From contig NZ_VKOG01000002.1 of assembly GCF_007474545.1 (NCBI RefSeq), positions 248,001 through 312,000 on the forward strand: a stretch of DNA of 64,000 nucleotides. Reading direction: 5' to 3'. The position numbers were made by a program, and so were the translations under genes. The stretch is from Chryseobacterium binzhouense. Lineage in GTDB: Bacteria > Bacteroidota > Bacteroidia > Flavobacteriales > Weeksellaceae. Within the stretch, counting starts at the first letter, position 1; each line of letters begins with the position of its first letter. Positions 36,725 through 45,503 of the stretch are shown one piece after another. Below the pieces are notes generated by a model. It ran no database searches, was not told the origin of the DNA, and saw only the letters and a program-made list of their open reading frames with translations.

Positions 36725-38206
36725 CTAACTTACTTTTTTACCTTTTGATTTTGCTGGAGCTTGGGGTTTTTCCTGTTGCTTTTCATTTTTTGGTCTTTGC
36801 TGTCCTTTTTGCAAAGGTTCTTTCACATTTTTGGTTGCTTCGTTGGTTTTTCCTTCAGAATTAACCGCAGTTTGTGTTTTGTGAGCTTCGGTAGGTTTTA
36901 CACGTTCCTTATATTGATTTGGGAACTCAAAATTGGTTTTTCCATCTTGCTTATTGAAAGTGATGTAACCCTGGTAGGGCTGGTCCTTTTTGTCTTTCAA
37001 CTCAATATATACGGTTTGTCCGTCTTTGAATTTGTTGTACTGCTCATCAGTCAGTTCCTTACCTCTGAAAGTTCTCGGAGCTTCGTGCGATTGCTTTTGT
37101 TGACTGGTTTGCTTATTACTTTGTTGCTTATTTTGGGATTGCTGGTTATTGTTGTTTCTGTCAAACAAAAACTCAACAAATCTTTTGTCAGCATTATACT
37201 GAACATTTGCATCAAAGGTGGTTCCCTTTGTAGAAATCATTCCCTCGATAAACAGAGGTTTCCCCTCCATTAAGGTTTGTTTTTGCACATCGTTCAGTTT
37301 TATCCCCTTTAATTCATCAGGGATTTTGATAAATTCTGTTTTTAAAGCAATCAGCTCATTGGTAAGCCTGTCCACACTGATAATGGACGGCATCATTTCT
37401 TCTGTTTTGGGATTTTTCAAATTTACCACACGCCCCATATTACCCGTATCGAGCAAGTTCTTTTTGTCTTCTTCGTTAAACTTGTGTCCAAAGAACTCAA
37501 AGTTTAAGTTGGGTTCACGTCTGATACCGTGTACTGCCGCCACGATACTTCCATCCGGTGTAGGCTGTAACGATAAACGGGCATCTGTGCGAACTACCGC
37601 ACCGCCAAGATTAACGCTAATGGGTACAAGCTCATTGGTCTTGTAACCTTTCAATAATGGTTCAAGGAGGTTCTTTTTTTCAAGGTATTCCTTACTTAAT
37701 CCGAGATTGTTCATTGTTTCCCAATCAATCTGTTCTGGCTTGAAACGGTATTCGTTTGTTTCCGGTGTTGTCTGTGTTGTTGCCATATCATTTTTATTTT
37801 CTTGTTTTTGTTCTTTTTCGGGTTCATTTTTCACCTCGTGTTTTTCCATTTCTTTTTTACCCTCCGGTGTAGGGTTATCTACCTGTTTTTGAAATTTTTT
37901 TGCCTTTTCTACAGCTTCTCCTGCCGGCACTTTAAAGAATGTGAAATTGGTAGGATCTTTTAGCTGTCTCCAAAAATTGGATAGGAAATTGGAAACGAAA
38001 TCGCCGTGTTTGTCCACACGCATAAAATCAGATTGGTTCTTTTTAGTAGGGTCAACGGTTTCCATTTTGCCGTTTTCGTCAATGCTCTTTACGGCTTGGA
38101 TTTTCATTTTTTCCTTATCCAATATTAACAGTATGTCCGACAGTTGTTCTGGTGCGTTCTGAACAGATTGCTCGGAGGTTTCCTGTTTCTTTGTTTCTTC
38201 GCTCAT
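36725..38206 (-). CDS. DUF3945/DUF4099-type ICE protein
   Basis: This 493-residue soluble, highly charged protein is typical of the gene upstream of topB in Bacteroidota ICEs. A Lys/Glu/Gln-rich linker (about residues 105-150) is followed by repeated conserved blocks such as RTFRGKELTDEQYNKFKDGQ with YIELKDKKDQPYQGYITFN. The C-terminus is basic. Function is unknown. It has its own ICE-type promoter. Confidence 0.75.
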   Translation of the reverse strand: MSEETKKQETSEQSVQNAPEQLSDILLILDKEKMKIQAVKSIDENGKMETVDPTKKNQSDFMRVDKHGDFVSNFLSNFWRQLKDPTNFTFFKVPAGEAVEKAKKFQKQVDNPTPEGKKEMEKHEVKNEPEKEQKQENKNDMATTQTTPETNEYRFKPEQIDWETMNNLGLSKEYLEKKNLLEPLLKGYKTNELVPISVNLGGAVVRTDARLSLQPTPDGSIVAAVHGIRREPNLNFEFFGHKFNEEDKKNLLDTGNMGRVVNLKNPKTEEMMPSIISVDRLTNELIALKTEFIKIPDELKGIKLNDVQKQTLMEGKPLFIEGMISTKGTTFDANVQYNADKRFVEFLFDRNNNNQQSQNKQQSNKQTSQQKQSHEAPRTFRGKELTDEQYNKFKDGQTVYIELKDKKDQPYQGYITFNKQDGKTNFEFPNQYKERVKPTEAHKTQTAVNSEGKTNEATKNVKEPLQKGQQRPKNEKQQEKPQAPAKSKGKKVS

Positions 38207-38233
38207 AATCTGAAAATTTTAAAGTTTTTATGC

Positions 38234-38305
38234 CGAAAGTAAAGGAAGTGCTTCCTGCTTAGCCTAAAGTGGCAGTCAATGGAAATGTTTGGCTTTCATT
38301 GGCGT
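38234..38305 (-). promoter_or_regulatory. ICE-type promoter of the DUF4099-topB operon
   Basis: On the minus strand ACGCCAATG and AAGCCAAAC precede TGCCAC (first base 38274). TACTTTCG (38241-38234) is a near-consensus -7 box whose TTCG lies exactly 37 nt after that base. The leader to the ATG at 38206 is short. Confidence 0.55.
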
Positions 38306-38311
38306 TCTGTT

Positions 38312-38593
38312 CTATTTATTAAAGCTCTCTCTGATAAACTGATGTACATCTGATAATTTATAATACAATTTCCCGCTAATCGTGTAATATGGGAGCTTCC
38401 CAATAGAGCGATAACGTTGCAGAGAACGATTACTGACTTTCAGCATTTGCAAAATATCCTGATTGTCGAGTAGTTCCTCTCCATCAATGGTATTTCGTTT
38501 CTTTTTTAAATCGTCAATATTGTCGCCCAACATATCAAATCTGTCCATGATGCGTTCCATCCACGATATAAATTCCATTCTATCAATATTCAT
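38312..38593 (-). CDS. Helix-turn-helix (excisionase/MerR-like) DNA-binding protein
   Basis: The protein starts MNIDRMEFISWMERIMDRFD and contains LLDNQDILQMLKVSNRSLQR and a wing YTISGKLYYKLSDVHQFI, the winged helix of small ICE regulators. I chose the ATG at 38593 (93 residues) because the 27 upstream residues are unlike the family and overlap the remnant 38661-38759. It probably acts with RteC in controlling excision or transfer. Confidence 0.8.
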   Translation of the reverse strand: MNIDRMEFISWMERIMDRFDMLGDNIDDLKKKRNTIDGEELLDNQDILQMLKVSNRSLQRYRSIGKLPYYTISGKLYYKLSDVHQFIRESFNK

Positions 38594-38660
38594 AGCACAT
38601 GTTTTTAAGGATTTATTTTTTTGTCTGTTTTCAGCTTTCTGCCTTTTGCCATAAGTCATC

Positions 38661-38759
38661 TTAGCTTGTATCATTCAGCCTTTGTAGATAATCAGTAATA
38701 GTATTTATCCAGTTATTAAGCTGTATCCCTGCTGCTGCTTCAATAGTTATAATTTTCAT
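38661..38759 (-). pseudogene. Truncated N-terminus of an ICE helix-turn-helix gene
   Basis: From the ATG at 38759 the frame reads MKIITIEAAAGIQLNNWINT and stops after 32 residues. From memory, the beginning looks like the longer HTH protein that usually precedes the 38312-38593 gene in these ICEs, but the HTH part is absent. It appears to be a deletion remnant, though a small functional peptide cannot be excluded. A GGCAG/TGCCAC element lies upstream. Confidence 0.5.
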
Positions 38760-38869
38760 CGCATTGCTCTTTAATGTTTACAATGCAAAATTGAGAAAGG
38801 TGGCAGTGTTTGTCTGCCAAGCCTTGCCAATTGGTTTAGCGGTTTTTTGAAAATTTTACAATTTGACGG

Positions 38870-38892
38870 AAAGCCTTATTTAATAAGGCTTT
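38870..38892. repeat. Perfect hairpin AAAGCCTTAT/ATAAGGCTTT
   Basis: A 10-bp perfect stem with a 3-nt loop lies in the 260-nt gap between rteC and the HTH genes. No clear T-tract follows, so a terminator role is uncertain. Confidence 0.5.
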
Positions 38893-38931
38893 CGTTAGAT
38901 TTTCCGATTTGAGCCATGGTAAAACAAGCCT

Positions 38932-38953
38932 ATATATGCCAATTGGCATATAT
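38932..38953. promoter_or_regulatory. 22-bp perfect palindrome, candidate operator
   Basis: ATATATGCC-AATT-GGCATATAT is a perfect palindrome, 70 nt from the 3' end of rteC and upstream of the HTH gene remnant. Perfect symmetry of this length suggests a dimeric regulator site. Confidence 0.45.
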
Positions 38954-38967
38954 GGGCAAGTGTAAAC

Positions 38968-39001
38968 ACAAAAAAGCAATACGGGATGCGTATCGCTTTT
39001 A
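38968..39001 (-). terminator. Terminator of rteC
   Basis: On the minus strand AAAAGCGATACG pairs with CGTATTGCTTTT (one mismatch) and is followed by T residues. It lies 22 nt after the rteC stop. Confidence 0.75.
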
Positions 39002-39022
39002 AACTCTTTATTGATGGGGTGT

Positions 39023-39868
39023 TTATAAGTCCTTATCCATATATTCTTCCAATGCCTGTTTCAACTGGTCTAAAAACAAGGTGCGAGAGCCTGCACGGGT
39101 TTTCATACGGTGGAATGCGTGATGCACATCGGTCAGTGGTATTCGAAACAACACTTGTGAAATAGCAGTGAGCTTCCGGATGCCTAACTTACCGTCCGAA
39201 ATAGCACCAGATGCGTATAGGGCATACGTTAGCTCAATCAAAGCATTCTTGCTGTCCGTCCAAGATAGCTCTTTAATTTCGCTGGTGCTGCTGAAAAATG
39301 TATCAGAGTTTTCTTCGGGACTGATTTTGGTTAAGAGGTAGGCATATAACAGGTCGTTGGAGAGAATACGAGCTAATTTGTAATCGTAATAGGTTGAGAA
39401 AAGCGGGTCGATTTCAAACACATAACTATTAAGCCCTTCGAGGTAATTTATCTGCCCCCGTTTAAAATATTCTTGGTCTTTATCTATTCTGCCTGAACGG
39501 TAGTATCGGTAAAAGTGGGAATTGCAGATATGTTCCCTGAACTCAATCTTCAGCTCTGTTAAATGTTTCGAGAAATAGTTGCGGTAGATTTTTCCATTAT
39601 TGACCGGGCACGAGGTTTCTATCCGGTACAGTTTATTATAGTAAATTAGCTTTCCGAGGATTTGGGGCTTAGTCATTTTAAAGAATTCAATCTCTTTTGC
39701 CTCGTTCTCAAATCCCGAACTTAACACATATTCTTTTGCCGAAACCAATAGCTCCTGAAGAAAGACCGTCATTTGAAAAGCTTCTTCAATTAGTCCCGAG
39801 CACGTGACTGAGAGTTTCCGTTCTTGCTCCTGAATTTCGCTAACAATATTGTTTATTGACTTTCTCAT
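39023..39868 (-). CDS. rteC: RteC-family regulator
   Basis: The 281-residue protein starts MRKSINNIVSEIQEQERKLS and contains IRVxSC-type FYRYYRSGRIDKDQEYFKRG, LSWTDSKNALIELTYALYAS and a C-terminal DVHHAFHRMKTRAGSRTLFL, all typical of RteC. In CTnDOT RteC activates the excision operon. I chose the ATG at 39868 over the frame opening at 39937, because the extra N-terminus is hydrophobic and unlike the family. Confidence 0.88.
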   Translation of the reverse strand: MRKSINNIVSEIQEQERKLSVTCSGLIEEAFQMTVFLQELLVSAKEYVLSSGFENEAKEIEFFKMTKPQILGKLIYYNKLYRIETSCPVNNGKIYRNYFSKHLTELKIEFREHICNSHFYRYYRSGRIDKDQEYFKRGQINYLEGLNSYVFEIDPLFSTYYDYKLARILSNDLLYAYLLTKISPEENSDTFFSSTSEIKELSWTDSKNALIELTYALYASGAISDGKLGIRKLTAISQVLFRIPLTDVHHAFHRMKTRAGSRTLFLDQLKQALEEYMDKDL

Positions 39869-40079
39869 AAAGGAAGATTTTATTATCAATATCGGTATCA
39901 CACAAATTTTACCAATAAATAGTAATTTAATAACCAATGTGTCCCTACAATGGGAAAGATTTTAATCGTTTTTCATCGGCGGTTTATCACTTAACCACCC
40001 ATAAACGATAAATACTAAATTATTAATCATAAATTTGTATTTGTGTATTTATGTAAATTAAAAACTGACTTTGTGATAT

Positions 40080-40643
40080 ATGGGGACATTGTTTATAAAA
40101 AATATGGTCTGCAACCGTTGTATTCTCGTTGTTCAGAACGAACTCGATAAGCTCGGTTTAGAGGCTAGTAATATAAAATTGGGAGAAGTTTCTCTCGTGA
40201 AAGATCTGACTACAAAAGAACGAGAAGCAATAGAAAGTGCGTTAGATCCCTTAGGTTTTCAGGTCATTGATGACAAGAAAAGTCGCATGATTGAGAAGAT
40301 AAAAAACGTTATCATTGAATTGGTACATCATCAGGACAATGACGTAAAAACAAATCTTTCCGATGTTTTAAGTGATGCATTACATAATGATTATAATTAT
40401 CTTTCTAATTTGTTTTCTGATATTGAGGGTACAACTATTGAAAAATATTTTATAGCTCAAAAAGTAGAAAAAGTGAAAGAACTTTTAGTTTATGATGAGT
40501 TATCATTAAGTGAAATTGCCGATCGCATGAACTATTCAAGTGTGGCTTATCTAAGTAATCAGTTCAAGAAGGTAACAGGTCTTACACCTAGCCATTTTAA
40601 ACAAATTCGAGAAGACAAACGTAAGCCTTTAGACGAGGTTTAA
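40080..40643 (+). CDS. HMA-AraC fusion regulator 1
   Basis: The 187-residue protein joins an N-terminal heavy-metal-associated domain (KNMVCNRCILVVQNELDKLG, metal site CNRC) to a C-terminal AraC-type double helix-turn-helix (SLSEIADRMNYSSVAYLSNQ, KKVTGLTPSHFKQIRE). The layout suggests a metal-sensing activator, probably for Cu(I). It lies 90 nt upstream of the P1B ATPase gene. Its likely target is the element found at nine promoters in this region. Confidence 0.85.
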   Translation: MGTLFIKNMVCNRCILVVQNELDKLGLEASNIKLGEVSLVKDLTTKEREAIESALDPLGFQVIDDKKSRMIEKIKNVIIELVHHQDNDVKTNLSDVLSDALHNDYNYLSNLFSDIEGTTIEKYFIAQKVEKVKELLVYDELSLSEIADRMNYSSVAYLSNQFKKVTGLTPSHFKQIREDKRKPLDEV

Positions 40644-40707
40644 GTAAATCTTACAAATCAAACCCATAATTTCACAATAAATATCTATCTATTTATTGTC
40701 AATTTTG
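40644..40707 (+). promoter_or_regulatory. Metal-regulon promoter 1 (copA)
   Basis: GTAAATCTTACAAATC begins at 40644 and TTTG of the -7 region (TCAATTTTG) begins at 40704, exactly 60 nt later. The ATG of copA is 29 nt further. Confidence 0.65.
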
Positions 40708-40732
40708 TATTGTAAAATAAAGCAATCGAAAT

Positions 40733-43144
40733 ATGGCAACAAATAAAGAAATAATTTACATACCTCTAGAGGATGTAGAAAGCGAACACTGTGCATTGAT
40801 AGTCGAAAAAGGACTAGCGCAAGTAAAAGGCGTTGAAAGTCAAAAAGTTGAAATCAATAATCGCAGAGCTGCTATTACGGTTAAGGAAGAAGAAGTAGTC
40901 GCTGATGCTGTAAATGCCATAAGAGATTTAGGTTATGGTGTACCAACAGTAAAAGCTAGTTTTCCGGTTTTGGGAATGACTTGTGCTTCATGTGCAGGTA
41001 GTGCAGAAAGTGTGGTGCGTTATGTACCTGGTGTTGTTAATTCTTCTGTAAACTTTGCTACTGGAAATCTGTCTGTTGAATATTTTCCAAATATGACAGA
41101 TGCCAATGCTATTCGAAAAGCTGTTCAAGCTGGAGGCTATGACTTGTTGATTGAAGATGAATCTAAACAACAAGAAACATTAGAAGCCATCCACGAAAAG
41201 AAATTCAAACAGTTAAAAAATAAAACCACTTGGGCGATCATTCTATCATTACCTGTAGTTGTTATAGGAATGTTCTTTATGGATATGCCTTATGCCAATG
41301 AAATTATGTTGGTATTTTCTACTCCGGTAGTGTTATGGATTGGTCGTGATTTTTTTATCAATGCCTGGAAGCAAACCAAAAACAAATCTGCTAATATGGA
41401 TACTTTAGTAGCGTTGAGCACTGGTATCGCCTATCTGTTCAGTGTTTTCAATATGGTATTTATGGATTTCTGGATGGCAAGAGGCATTCACCCCCACGTG
41501 TATTTTGAAGCTGCAGCGGTTATTATAGCCTTCATTCTTTTAGGTAAGTTATTAGAAGAAAAAGCAAAAGGAAATACTTCGACTGCTATCAAAAAATTGA
41601 TGGGATTACAGCCTAAAACCGTTATCGTCATTCAAAAAGATGGTACAGAAAAACAAACGGCTATTGAAGATGTAAATGCTGGCGATATTATTTTAGTAAA
41701 GCCAGGTGAGAAAATTGCTGTGGACGGAATGGTGATATCTGGTAACTCTTATGTAGATGAAAGTATGTTGAGTGGCGAACCCGTTCCTGTATTGAAAAAA
41801 GAGAAAGAAAAAGTATTTGCCGGAACCATCAATCAAAAAGGAAGCTTCCAATTTGAAGCCGTGAAAGTGGGTAAAGAAACTATGCTTGCACAAATCATCA
41901 GAATGGTGCAAGATGCGCAAGGTAGTAAAGCTCCAGTGCAAAAATTAGTTGATAAAATTGCAGGTATTTTCGTTCCTGTAGTAATTGGTATCGCCATTTT
42001 GACTTTCGTTTTATGGTTGATTTTAGGCGGGGACAATGGAGTTGTACAAGGTCTGTTAGCCGCCGTTACGGTATTGGTTATTGCCTGTCCTTGTGCTTTA
42101 GGATTAGCTACTCCAACTGCGATAATGGTAGGCGTTGGTAAAGGTGCAGAGAAAGGTATCTTGATTAAAGATGCTGAAAGTTTGGAATTGGCTAAAAAAG
42201 TGCAAGCTATCATTTTAGATAAAACAGGAACCATTACCGAAGGTAAGCCAGAAGTAACCGGTATTACGTGGTTGAATAATGATGATACTACTAAGAATAT
42301 TTTGTTGAGTATTGAAAAACAATCAGAGCATCCATTAGCGGAAGCGGTAGTAAAAAACTTAGAAGGTACATCAACCGTAAGTTTGAGTGGATTTGACAGT
42401 ATTACAGGTAAAGGTGCAAAAGCCGACTACAATAACGAAACTTACTATGTTGGAAACAAAAAGTTATTGTTTGAAAATAACATTAGTATTCCTACTCAGT
42501 TACAATCTCAAGCTGATGAATGGGGTAAAGAATCTAAAACGGTAATTTGGTTTGCCAATAGTAAAGAAGCACTTTCTGTAGTGGCTATTTCTGATAAAAT
42601 TAAAGAAACTTCAGTAGCCGCAATTAAAGAATTGCAAGGTATGGGTATTGATTTATACATGCTTACAGGCGATAATGAAGCAACAGCAAAAGCTATTGCT
42701 GAGCAGACTGGAATTGGTCATTATAAAGCAGAAGTATTACCACATCAGAAAGCAGAATTTGTAAAAGAACTACAGGCCCAAGGCAAAGTAGTTGCAATGG
42801 TCGGTGACGGTATCAACGATAGTACAGCTTTGGCAACAGCCGATGTAAGTATCGCAATGGGTAAAGGTTCCGATATTGCGATGGACGTAGCAAAAATGAC
42901 CATCATCTCTTCCGATTTGACTAAGATTCCACAAGCGATCAGATTGTCAAAACAAACAGTAGCTACCATCAAACAAAACTTGTTCTGGGCTTTTATTTAC
43001 AACCTTATAGGTATTCCAATTGCAGCAGGTATATTGTATCCAATTAATGGTTTCTTATTGAATCCGATGATTGCAGGAGCTGCAATGGCTTTAAGTAGTG
43101 TAAGTGTGGTGAGTAACAGCTTGCGCTTGAAGTGGAAGAAGTAA
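40733..43144 (+). CDS. copA: Cu(I)-type P1B ATPase CopA
   Basis: The 803-residue exporter has two N-terminal HMA domains. The first has SEHC instead of CxxC (about residues 17-20); the second has GMTCASC near residue 85. Membrane helices follow, with SGEP in the actuator domain, the metal-binding CPC (VIACPCALG, about residue 450), DKTGT (about 500), the HPLAEAV motif and GDGINDSTALATADV. The CPC and second HMA domain point to copper or silver export. It starts downstream of regulon promoter 1. Confidence 0.93.
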   Translation: MATNKEIIYIPLEDVESEHCALIVEKGLAQVKGVESQKVEINNRRAAITVKEEEVVADAVNAIRDLGYGVPTVKASFPVLGMTCASCAGSAESVVRYVPGVVNSSVNFATGNLSVEYFPNMTDANAIRKAVQAGGYDLLIEDESKQQETLEAIHEKKFKQLKNKTTWAIILSLPVVVIGMFFMDMPYANEIMLVFSTPVVLWIGRDFFINAWKQTKNKSANMDTLVALSTGIAYLFSVFNMVFMDFWMARGIHPHVYFEAAAVIIAFILLGKLLEEKAKGNTSTAIKKLMGLQPKTVIVIQKDGTEKQTAIEDVNAGDIILVKPGEKIAVDGMVISGNSYVDESMLSGEPVPVLKKEKEKVFAGTINQKGSFQFEAVKVGKETMLAQIIRMVQDAQGSKAPVQKLVDKIAGIFVPVVIGIAILTFVLWLILGGDNGVVQGLLAAVTVLVIACPCALGLATPTAIMVGVGKGAEKGILIKDAESLELAKKVQAIILDKTGTITEGKPEVTGITWLNNDDTTKNILLSIEKQSEHPLAEAVVKNLEGTSTVSLSGFDSITGKGAKADYNNETYYVGNKKLLFENNISIPTQLQSQADEWGKESKTVIWFANSKEALSVVAISDKIKETSVAAIKELQGMGIDLYMLTGDNEATAKAIAEQTGIGHYKAEVLPHQKAEFVKELQAQGKVVAMVGDGINDSTALATADVSIAMGKGSDIAMDVAKMTIISSDLTKIPQAIRLSKQTVATIKQNLFWAFIYNLIGIPIAAGILYPINGFLLNPMIAGAAMALSSVSVVSNSLRLKWKK

Positions 43145-43204
43145 ATCTTACAAATCAAACAAAAAATATCGAAATAGTTTAAAACGTTTTGCTGCTGATA
43201 TTTG
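43141..43204 (+). promoter_or_regulatory. Metal-regulon promoter 2 (CDF gene)
   Basis: GTAAATCTTACAAATC begins at 43141, overlapping the copA stop; TTTG begins at 43201, exactly 60 nt later. The ATG at 43232 follows 31 nt on. Confidence 0.65.
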
Positions 43205-43231
43205 CAGTAGCAAAACAATAATTATAAAAAT

Positions 43232-44173
43232 ATGGGACAAGAGCATAACCACTCGCATACCGCGAATAAACGGACATTAACCATCAGCTTGGTGATCATT
43301 ACAGTCTATATGATTGTAGAGGTTGTTGGTGGATTGATTACGAATAGTCTTGCACTATTGGCAGATGCCGGACATATGTTGAGCGATGCTATATCTTTGT
43401 TCATTGCATTAATGGCTTTTAAATTCAGTAGCAAAATAGCCGATTATGCTAAAACCTATGGATATAAACGCTTTGAAATATTGGCAGCCGTTATCAACGG
43501 TGCAACACTAATATTGATTTCTGGATATATTATCTATGAGGCTATTGAACGTTTTCAGAGTCCGCCAGAAATCCAGTCTAGTGGGATGTTGATTGTAGCA
43601 TTTATAGGATTACTGGTTAATATCTTGGTGGCCTGGATCATGATGCGTGGAGCGGATGTAAAAGAAAACCTCAATATGCGTGGTGCCTATCTGCATGTTA
43701 TCAGTGATATGCTAGGATCTGTAGGTGCAATTATCGCAGCCTTACTTATTATGTTTTTCGGATGGGGTTGGGCAGATCCTTTAGCAAGTATTATCGTCTC
43801 TATCTTGGTTTTAAGAAGTGGATATCTGGTTACCAAATCATCTGTCCATGTATTAATGGAAGGAACACCTGATAATATCGAAATTGAGAAGGTAGCAGAC
43901 GAAATTTTAAAAACCGATGGTGTCCAAGCTATCCACGATTTGCATATTTGGACAATTACAAGTGGGTTAAATGCGCTTACTTGTCACGCTGTGGTAGATG
44001 AACAAATGACAATTGGTCAAAGTGAGCTACTTCTTCGAAAAATAGAACATGAATTGGAACATTTAGGTATTAATCACGTAACTATTCAATTAGAGACACC
44101 CCAACATCAACATGATAATTCAATATTATGTAGTGTAAAAGCTGTTCCTTCAGCACATGACCATCAGCATTAA
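43232..44173 (+). CDS. Cation diffusion facilitator (CzcD-like)
   Basis: The 313-residue CDF transporter has a His-rich N-terminus (GQEHNHSHT), six membrane helices, metal-site motifs HMLSD (about residue 50) and HVISD (about 155), a cytoplasmic domain, and a His-rich C-terminus (SAHDHQH). CDF proteins export Zn, Cd or Co by proton antiport. The gene lies in the copper cluster and shares its promoter element; it probably forms an operon with the lipoprotein gene. Confidence 0.9.
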   Translation: MGQEHNHSHTANKRTLTISLVIITVYMIVEVVGGLITNSLALLADAGHMLSDAISLFIALMAFKFSSKIADYAKTYGYKRFEILAAVINGATLILISGYIIYEAIERFQSPPEIQSSGMLIVAFIGLLVNILVAWIMMRGADVKENLNMRGAYLHVISDMLGSVGAIIAALLIMFFGWGWADPLASIIVSILVLRSGYLVTKSSVHVLMEGTPDNIEIEKVADEILKTDGVQAIHDLHIWTITSGLNALTCHAVVDEQMTIGQSELLLRKIEHELEHLGINHVTIQLETPQHQHDNSILCSVKAVPSAHDHQH

Positions 44174-44230
44174 ACTTAAAAATCATTCAATAGTACTTAA
44201 ATAAGATTTAATCTTTAAAAAATAAATAAA

Positions 44231-44620
44231 ATGAAAATGAACAAATTAATGATATCGGCTTTAGCCTCTTTAGCCATTCTCTTTACTGCTTGTGGAGGTG
44301 ATACAAAAGCAGGAAAAGACGGACACGCACATACAGAAGGCGATGGACATAACCACGCTACAGAACAACAAGTTGAGAAGTCTGCCGATAAAATTGCGGC
44401 TAAAGACAGAAATGAAAAAGGTGAATTGATCGATGCCCACGGACACTTGATAACCGGTTGTCCTGGACATAAGGAAATGGTAGGATCTGAAGGCGATATG
44501 TGTCCAAAATGTGAGTATATGACGATGATTCCTATCACTTGGGATATTGCTGGGGTAGATACGGTAAGGGTAACTTCTTTACCTGATTATAATCCACCTG
44601 CAGACAAGTTGAAAAAGTAA
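44231..44620 (+). CDS. Metal-binding lipoprotein (HMBD-like)
   Basis: The 129-residue protein has a lipobox (ILFTACGG), a His-rich stretch (GHAHTEGDGHNHATE) and a C-terminal heavy-metal-binding pattern GCPGHKEMVGSEGDMCPKCE. It is likely a periplasmic or outer-membrane metal scavenger. It follows the CDF gene by 57 nt with no separate promoter element and is followed by a terminator. Confidence 0.75.
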   Translation: MKMNKLMISALASLAILFTACGGDTKAGKDGHAHTEGDGHNHATEQQVEKSADKIAAKDRNEKGELIDAHGHLITGCPGHKEMVGSEGDMCPKCEYMTMIPITWDIAGVDTVRVTSLPDYNPPADKLKK

Positions 44621-44652
44621 TCATTATAAGCTTTATTGTTATTACGTTTGCT

Positions 44653-44697
44653 AAAACGGTGGTTTCTGAAAGAGGAATTGCCGTTTTGTTTTTATTT
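44653..44697 (+). terminator. Terminator after the metal-binding lipoprotein
   Basis: AAAACGG (44653-44659) pairs with CCGTTTT (44681-44687) and is followed by GTTTTTATTTT. The remainder of the 376-nt gap to 44996 is AT-rich and contains metal-regulon promoter 3. Confidence 0.6.
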
Positions 44698-44910
44698 TAA
44701 TGATAATTATAAATGTAATAAACTGAAGTAATTATTTAAATGCAATTGTTTTTACATTTAATAGTGAGGTTGTGTTTTAAATTTTAATAACATTTTCTAA
44801 TTCAAAAAAACAGTTAAGCAAACTGATTTTTGAGATATAACCATAAGCATTTGGTCTGTATAAAAGTTTGATTTATTGTTAATTATTTTTTTTAATTTTA
44901 ACTTAAATCC

Positions 44911-44974
44911 GTAAATCTTACAAAAATTATAAAAAATGTTACAACTGTATTTTCATAAAGTAACAGTAATTTAG
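44911..44974 (+). promoter_or_regulatory. Metal-regulon promoter 3 (copper storage gene)
   Basis: GTAAATCTTACAAAAA begins at 44911. TAATTTAG, a one-mismatch -7 box, has its TTAG at 44971, exactly 60 nt later. The ATG at 44997 follows 26 nt on. Confidence 0.55.
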
Positions 44975-44996
44975 AATTTCATCTAAAAAGTTTATT

Positions 44997-45338
44997 ATGA
45001 TACAGACAAAATTCCAATCGTGTATAGAAGCCTGCCTTGACTGTGTGGCGATCTGTAACCAGTGTGCTATTGCTTGCTTAAATGAGAAAGAAGTAGCTCA
45101 TCTAAAAAAATGTATTCAACTCAATTTAGAATGTGTTGCAATTTGTCAGGCAGCAGCCAATATTCTAAGTCTTGACGGTAAATTTAGTAAAGACATTTGC
45201 AAACTTTGTATGGAAATTTGCAACGCTTGTGCTGAAGAATGTGAAAAACATGTTGCTATGGGAATGGAGCATTGTAGAGAATGTGCCGAAGCTTGTAGAA
45301 AATGTGCTCAAGCTTGTGAAGAAATGATGGCAGCATAA
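44997..45338 (+). CDS. csp: Cys-rich four-helix-bundle copper storage protein (Csp/DUF326)
   Basis: The 113-residue all-helical protein has 19 Cys in repeated CxxxC and CxxC spacings along the helices, for example CIEACLDCVAICNQCAIAC and CRECAEACRKCAQACEE. This matches cytosolic Csp proteins, which bind many Cu(I) ions inside a four-helix bundle. There is no signal peptide, so it stores cytoplasmic copper. It has its own promoter and terminator. Confidence 0.9.
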   Translation: MIQTKFQSCIEACLDCVAICNQCAIACLNEKEVAHLKKCIQLNLECVAICQAAANILSLDGKFSKDICKLCMEICNACAEECEKHVAMGMEHCRECAEACRKCAQACEEMMAA

Positions 45339-45355
45339 TCTAATAAGTATTTTTC

Positions 45356-45390
45356 GAAAAAAAAAGAGGGTATTACATCCTCTTTTTTTT
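45356..45390 (+). terminator. Terminator of the copper storage gene
   Basis: AAAAAAAGAGG pairs with CCTCTTTTTTTT across a short loop; the right arm forms the T-tract. Confidence 0.8.
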
Positions 45391-45406
45391 ATGTCTTGTA
45401 CAATCA

Positions 45407-45470
45407 GTAAATATCATAAAACTAATAAAGAAAAGTATAATGGAAAGCTTGGTTGCAATACCGAAATTTG
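45407..45470 (+). promoter_or_regulatory. Metal-regulon promoter 4 (small Cys peptide)
   Basis: GTAAATATCATAAAAC begins at 45407; GAAATTTG has its TTTG at 45467, exactly 60 nt later. It precedes the 26-residue Cys/His peptide ORF at 45504. Confidence 0.6.
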
Positions 45471-45503
45471 CAGTATAGAAGTTATAATTAAAGTAAAAAC
45501 AAA

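Noticed and set aside
38796-38840. GGCAG/TGCCAC sequence upstream of 38759 as a fifth ICE promoter
   Set aside because: The nearest TTTG is 16 nt after TGCCAC, not 37, so the spacing rule fails.
40007-40073. Autoregulatory metal element upstream of the first HMA-AraC gene
   Set aside because: A partial match (ATAAATACTAAAT at 40008) lies 62 nt, not 60 nt, from the TTTG and the sequence match is poor.
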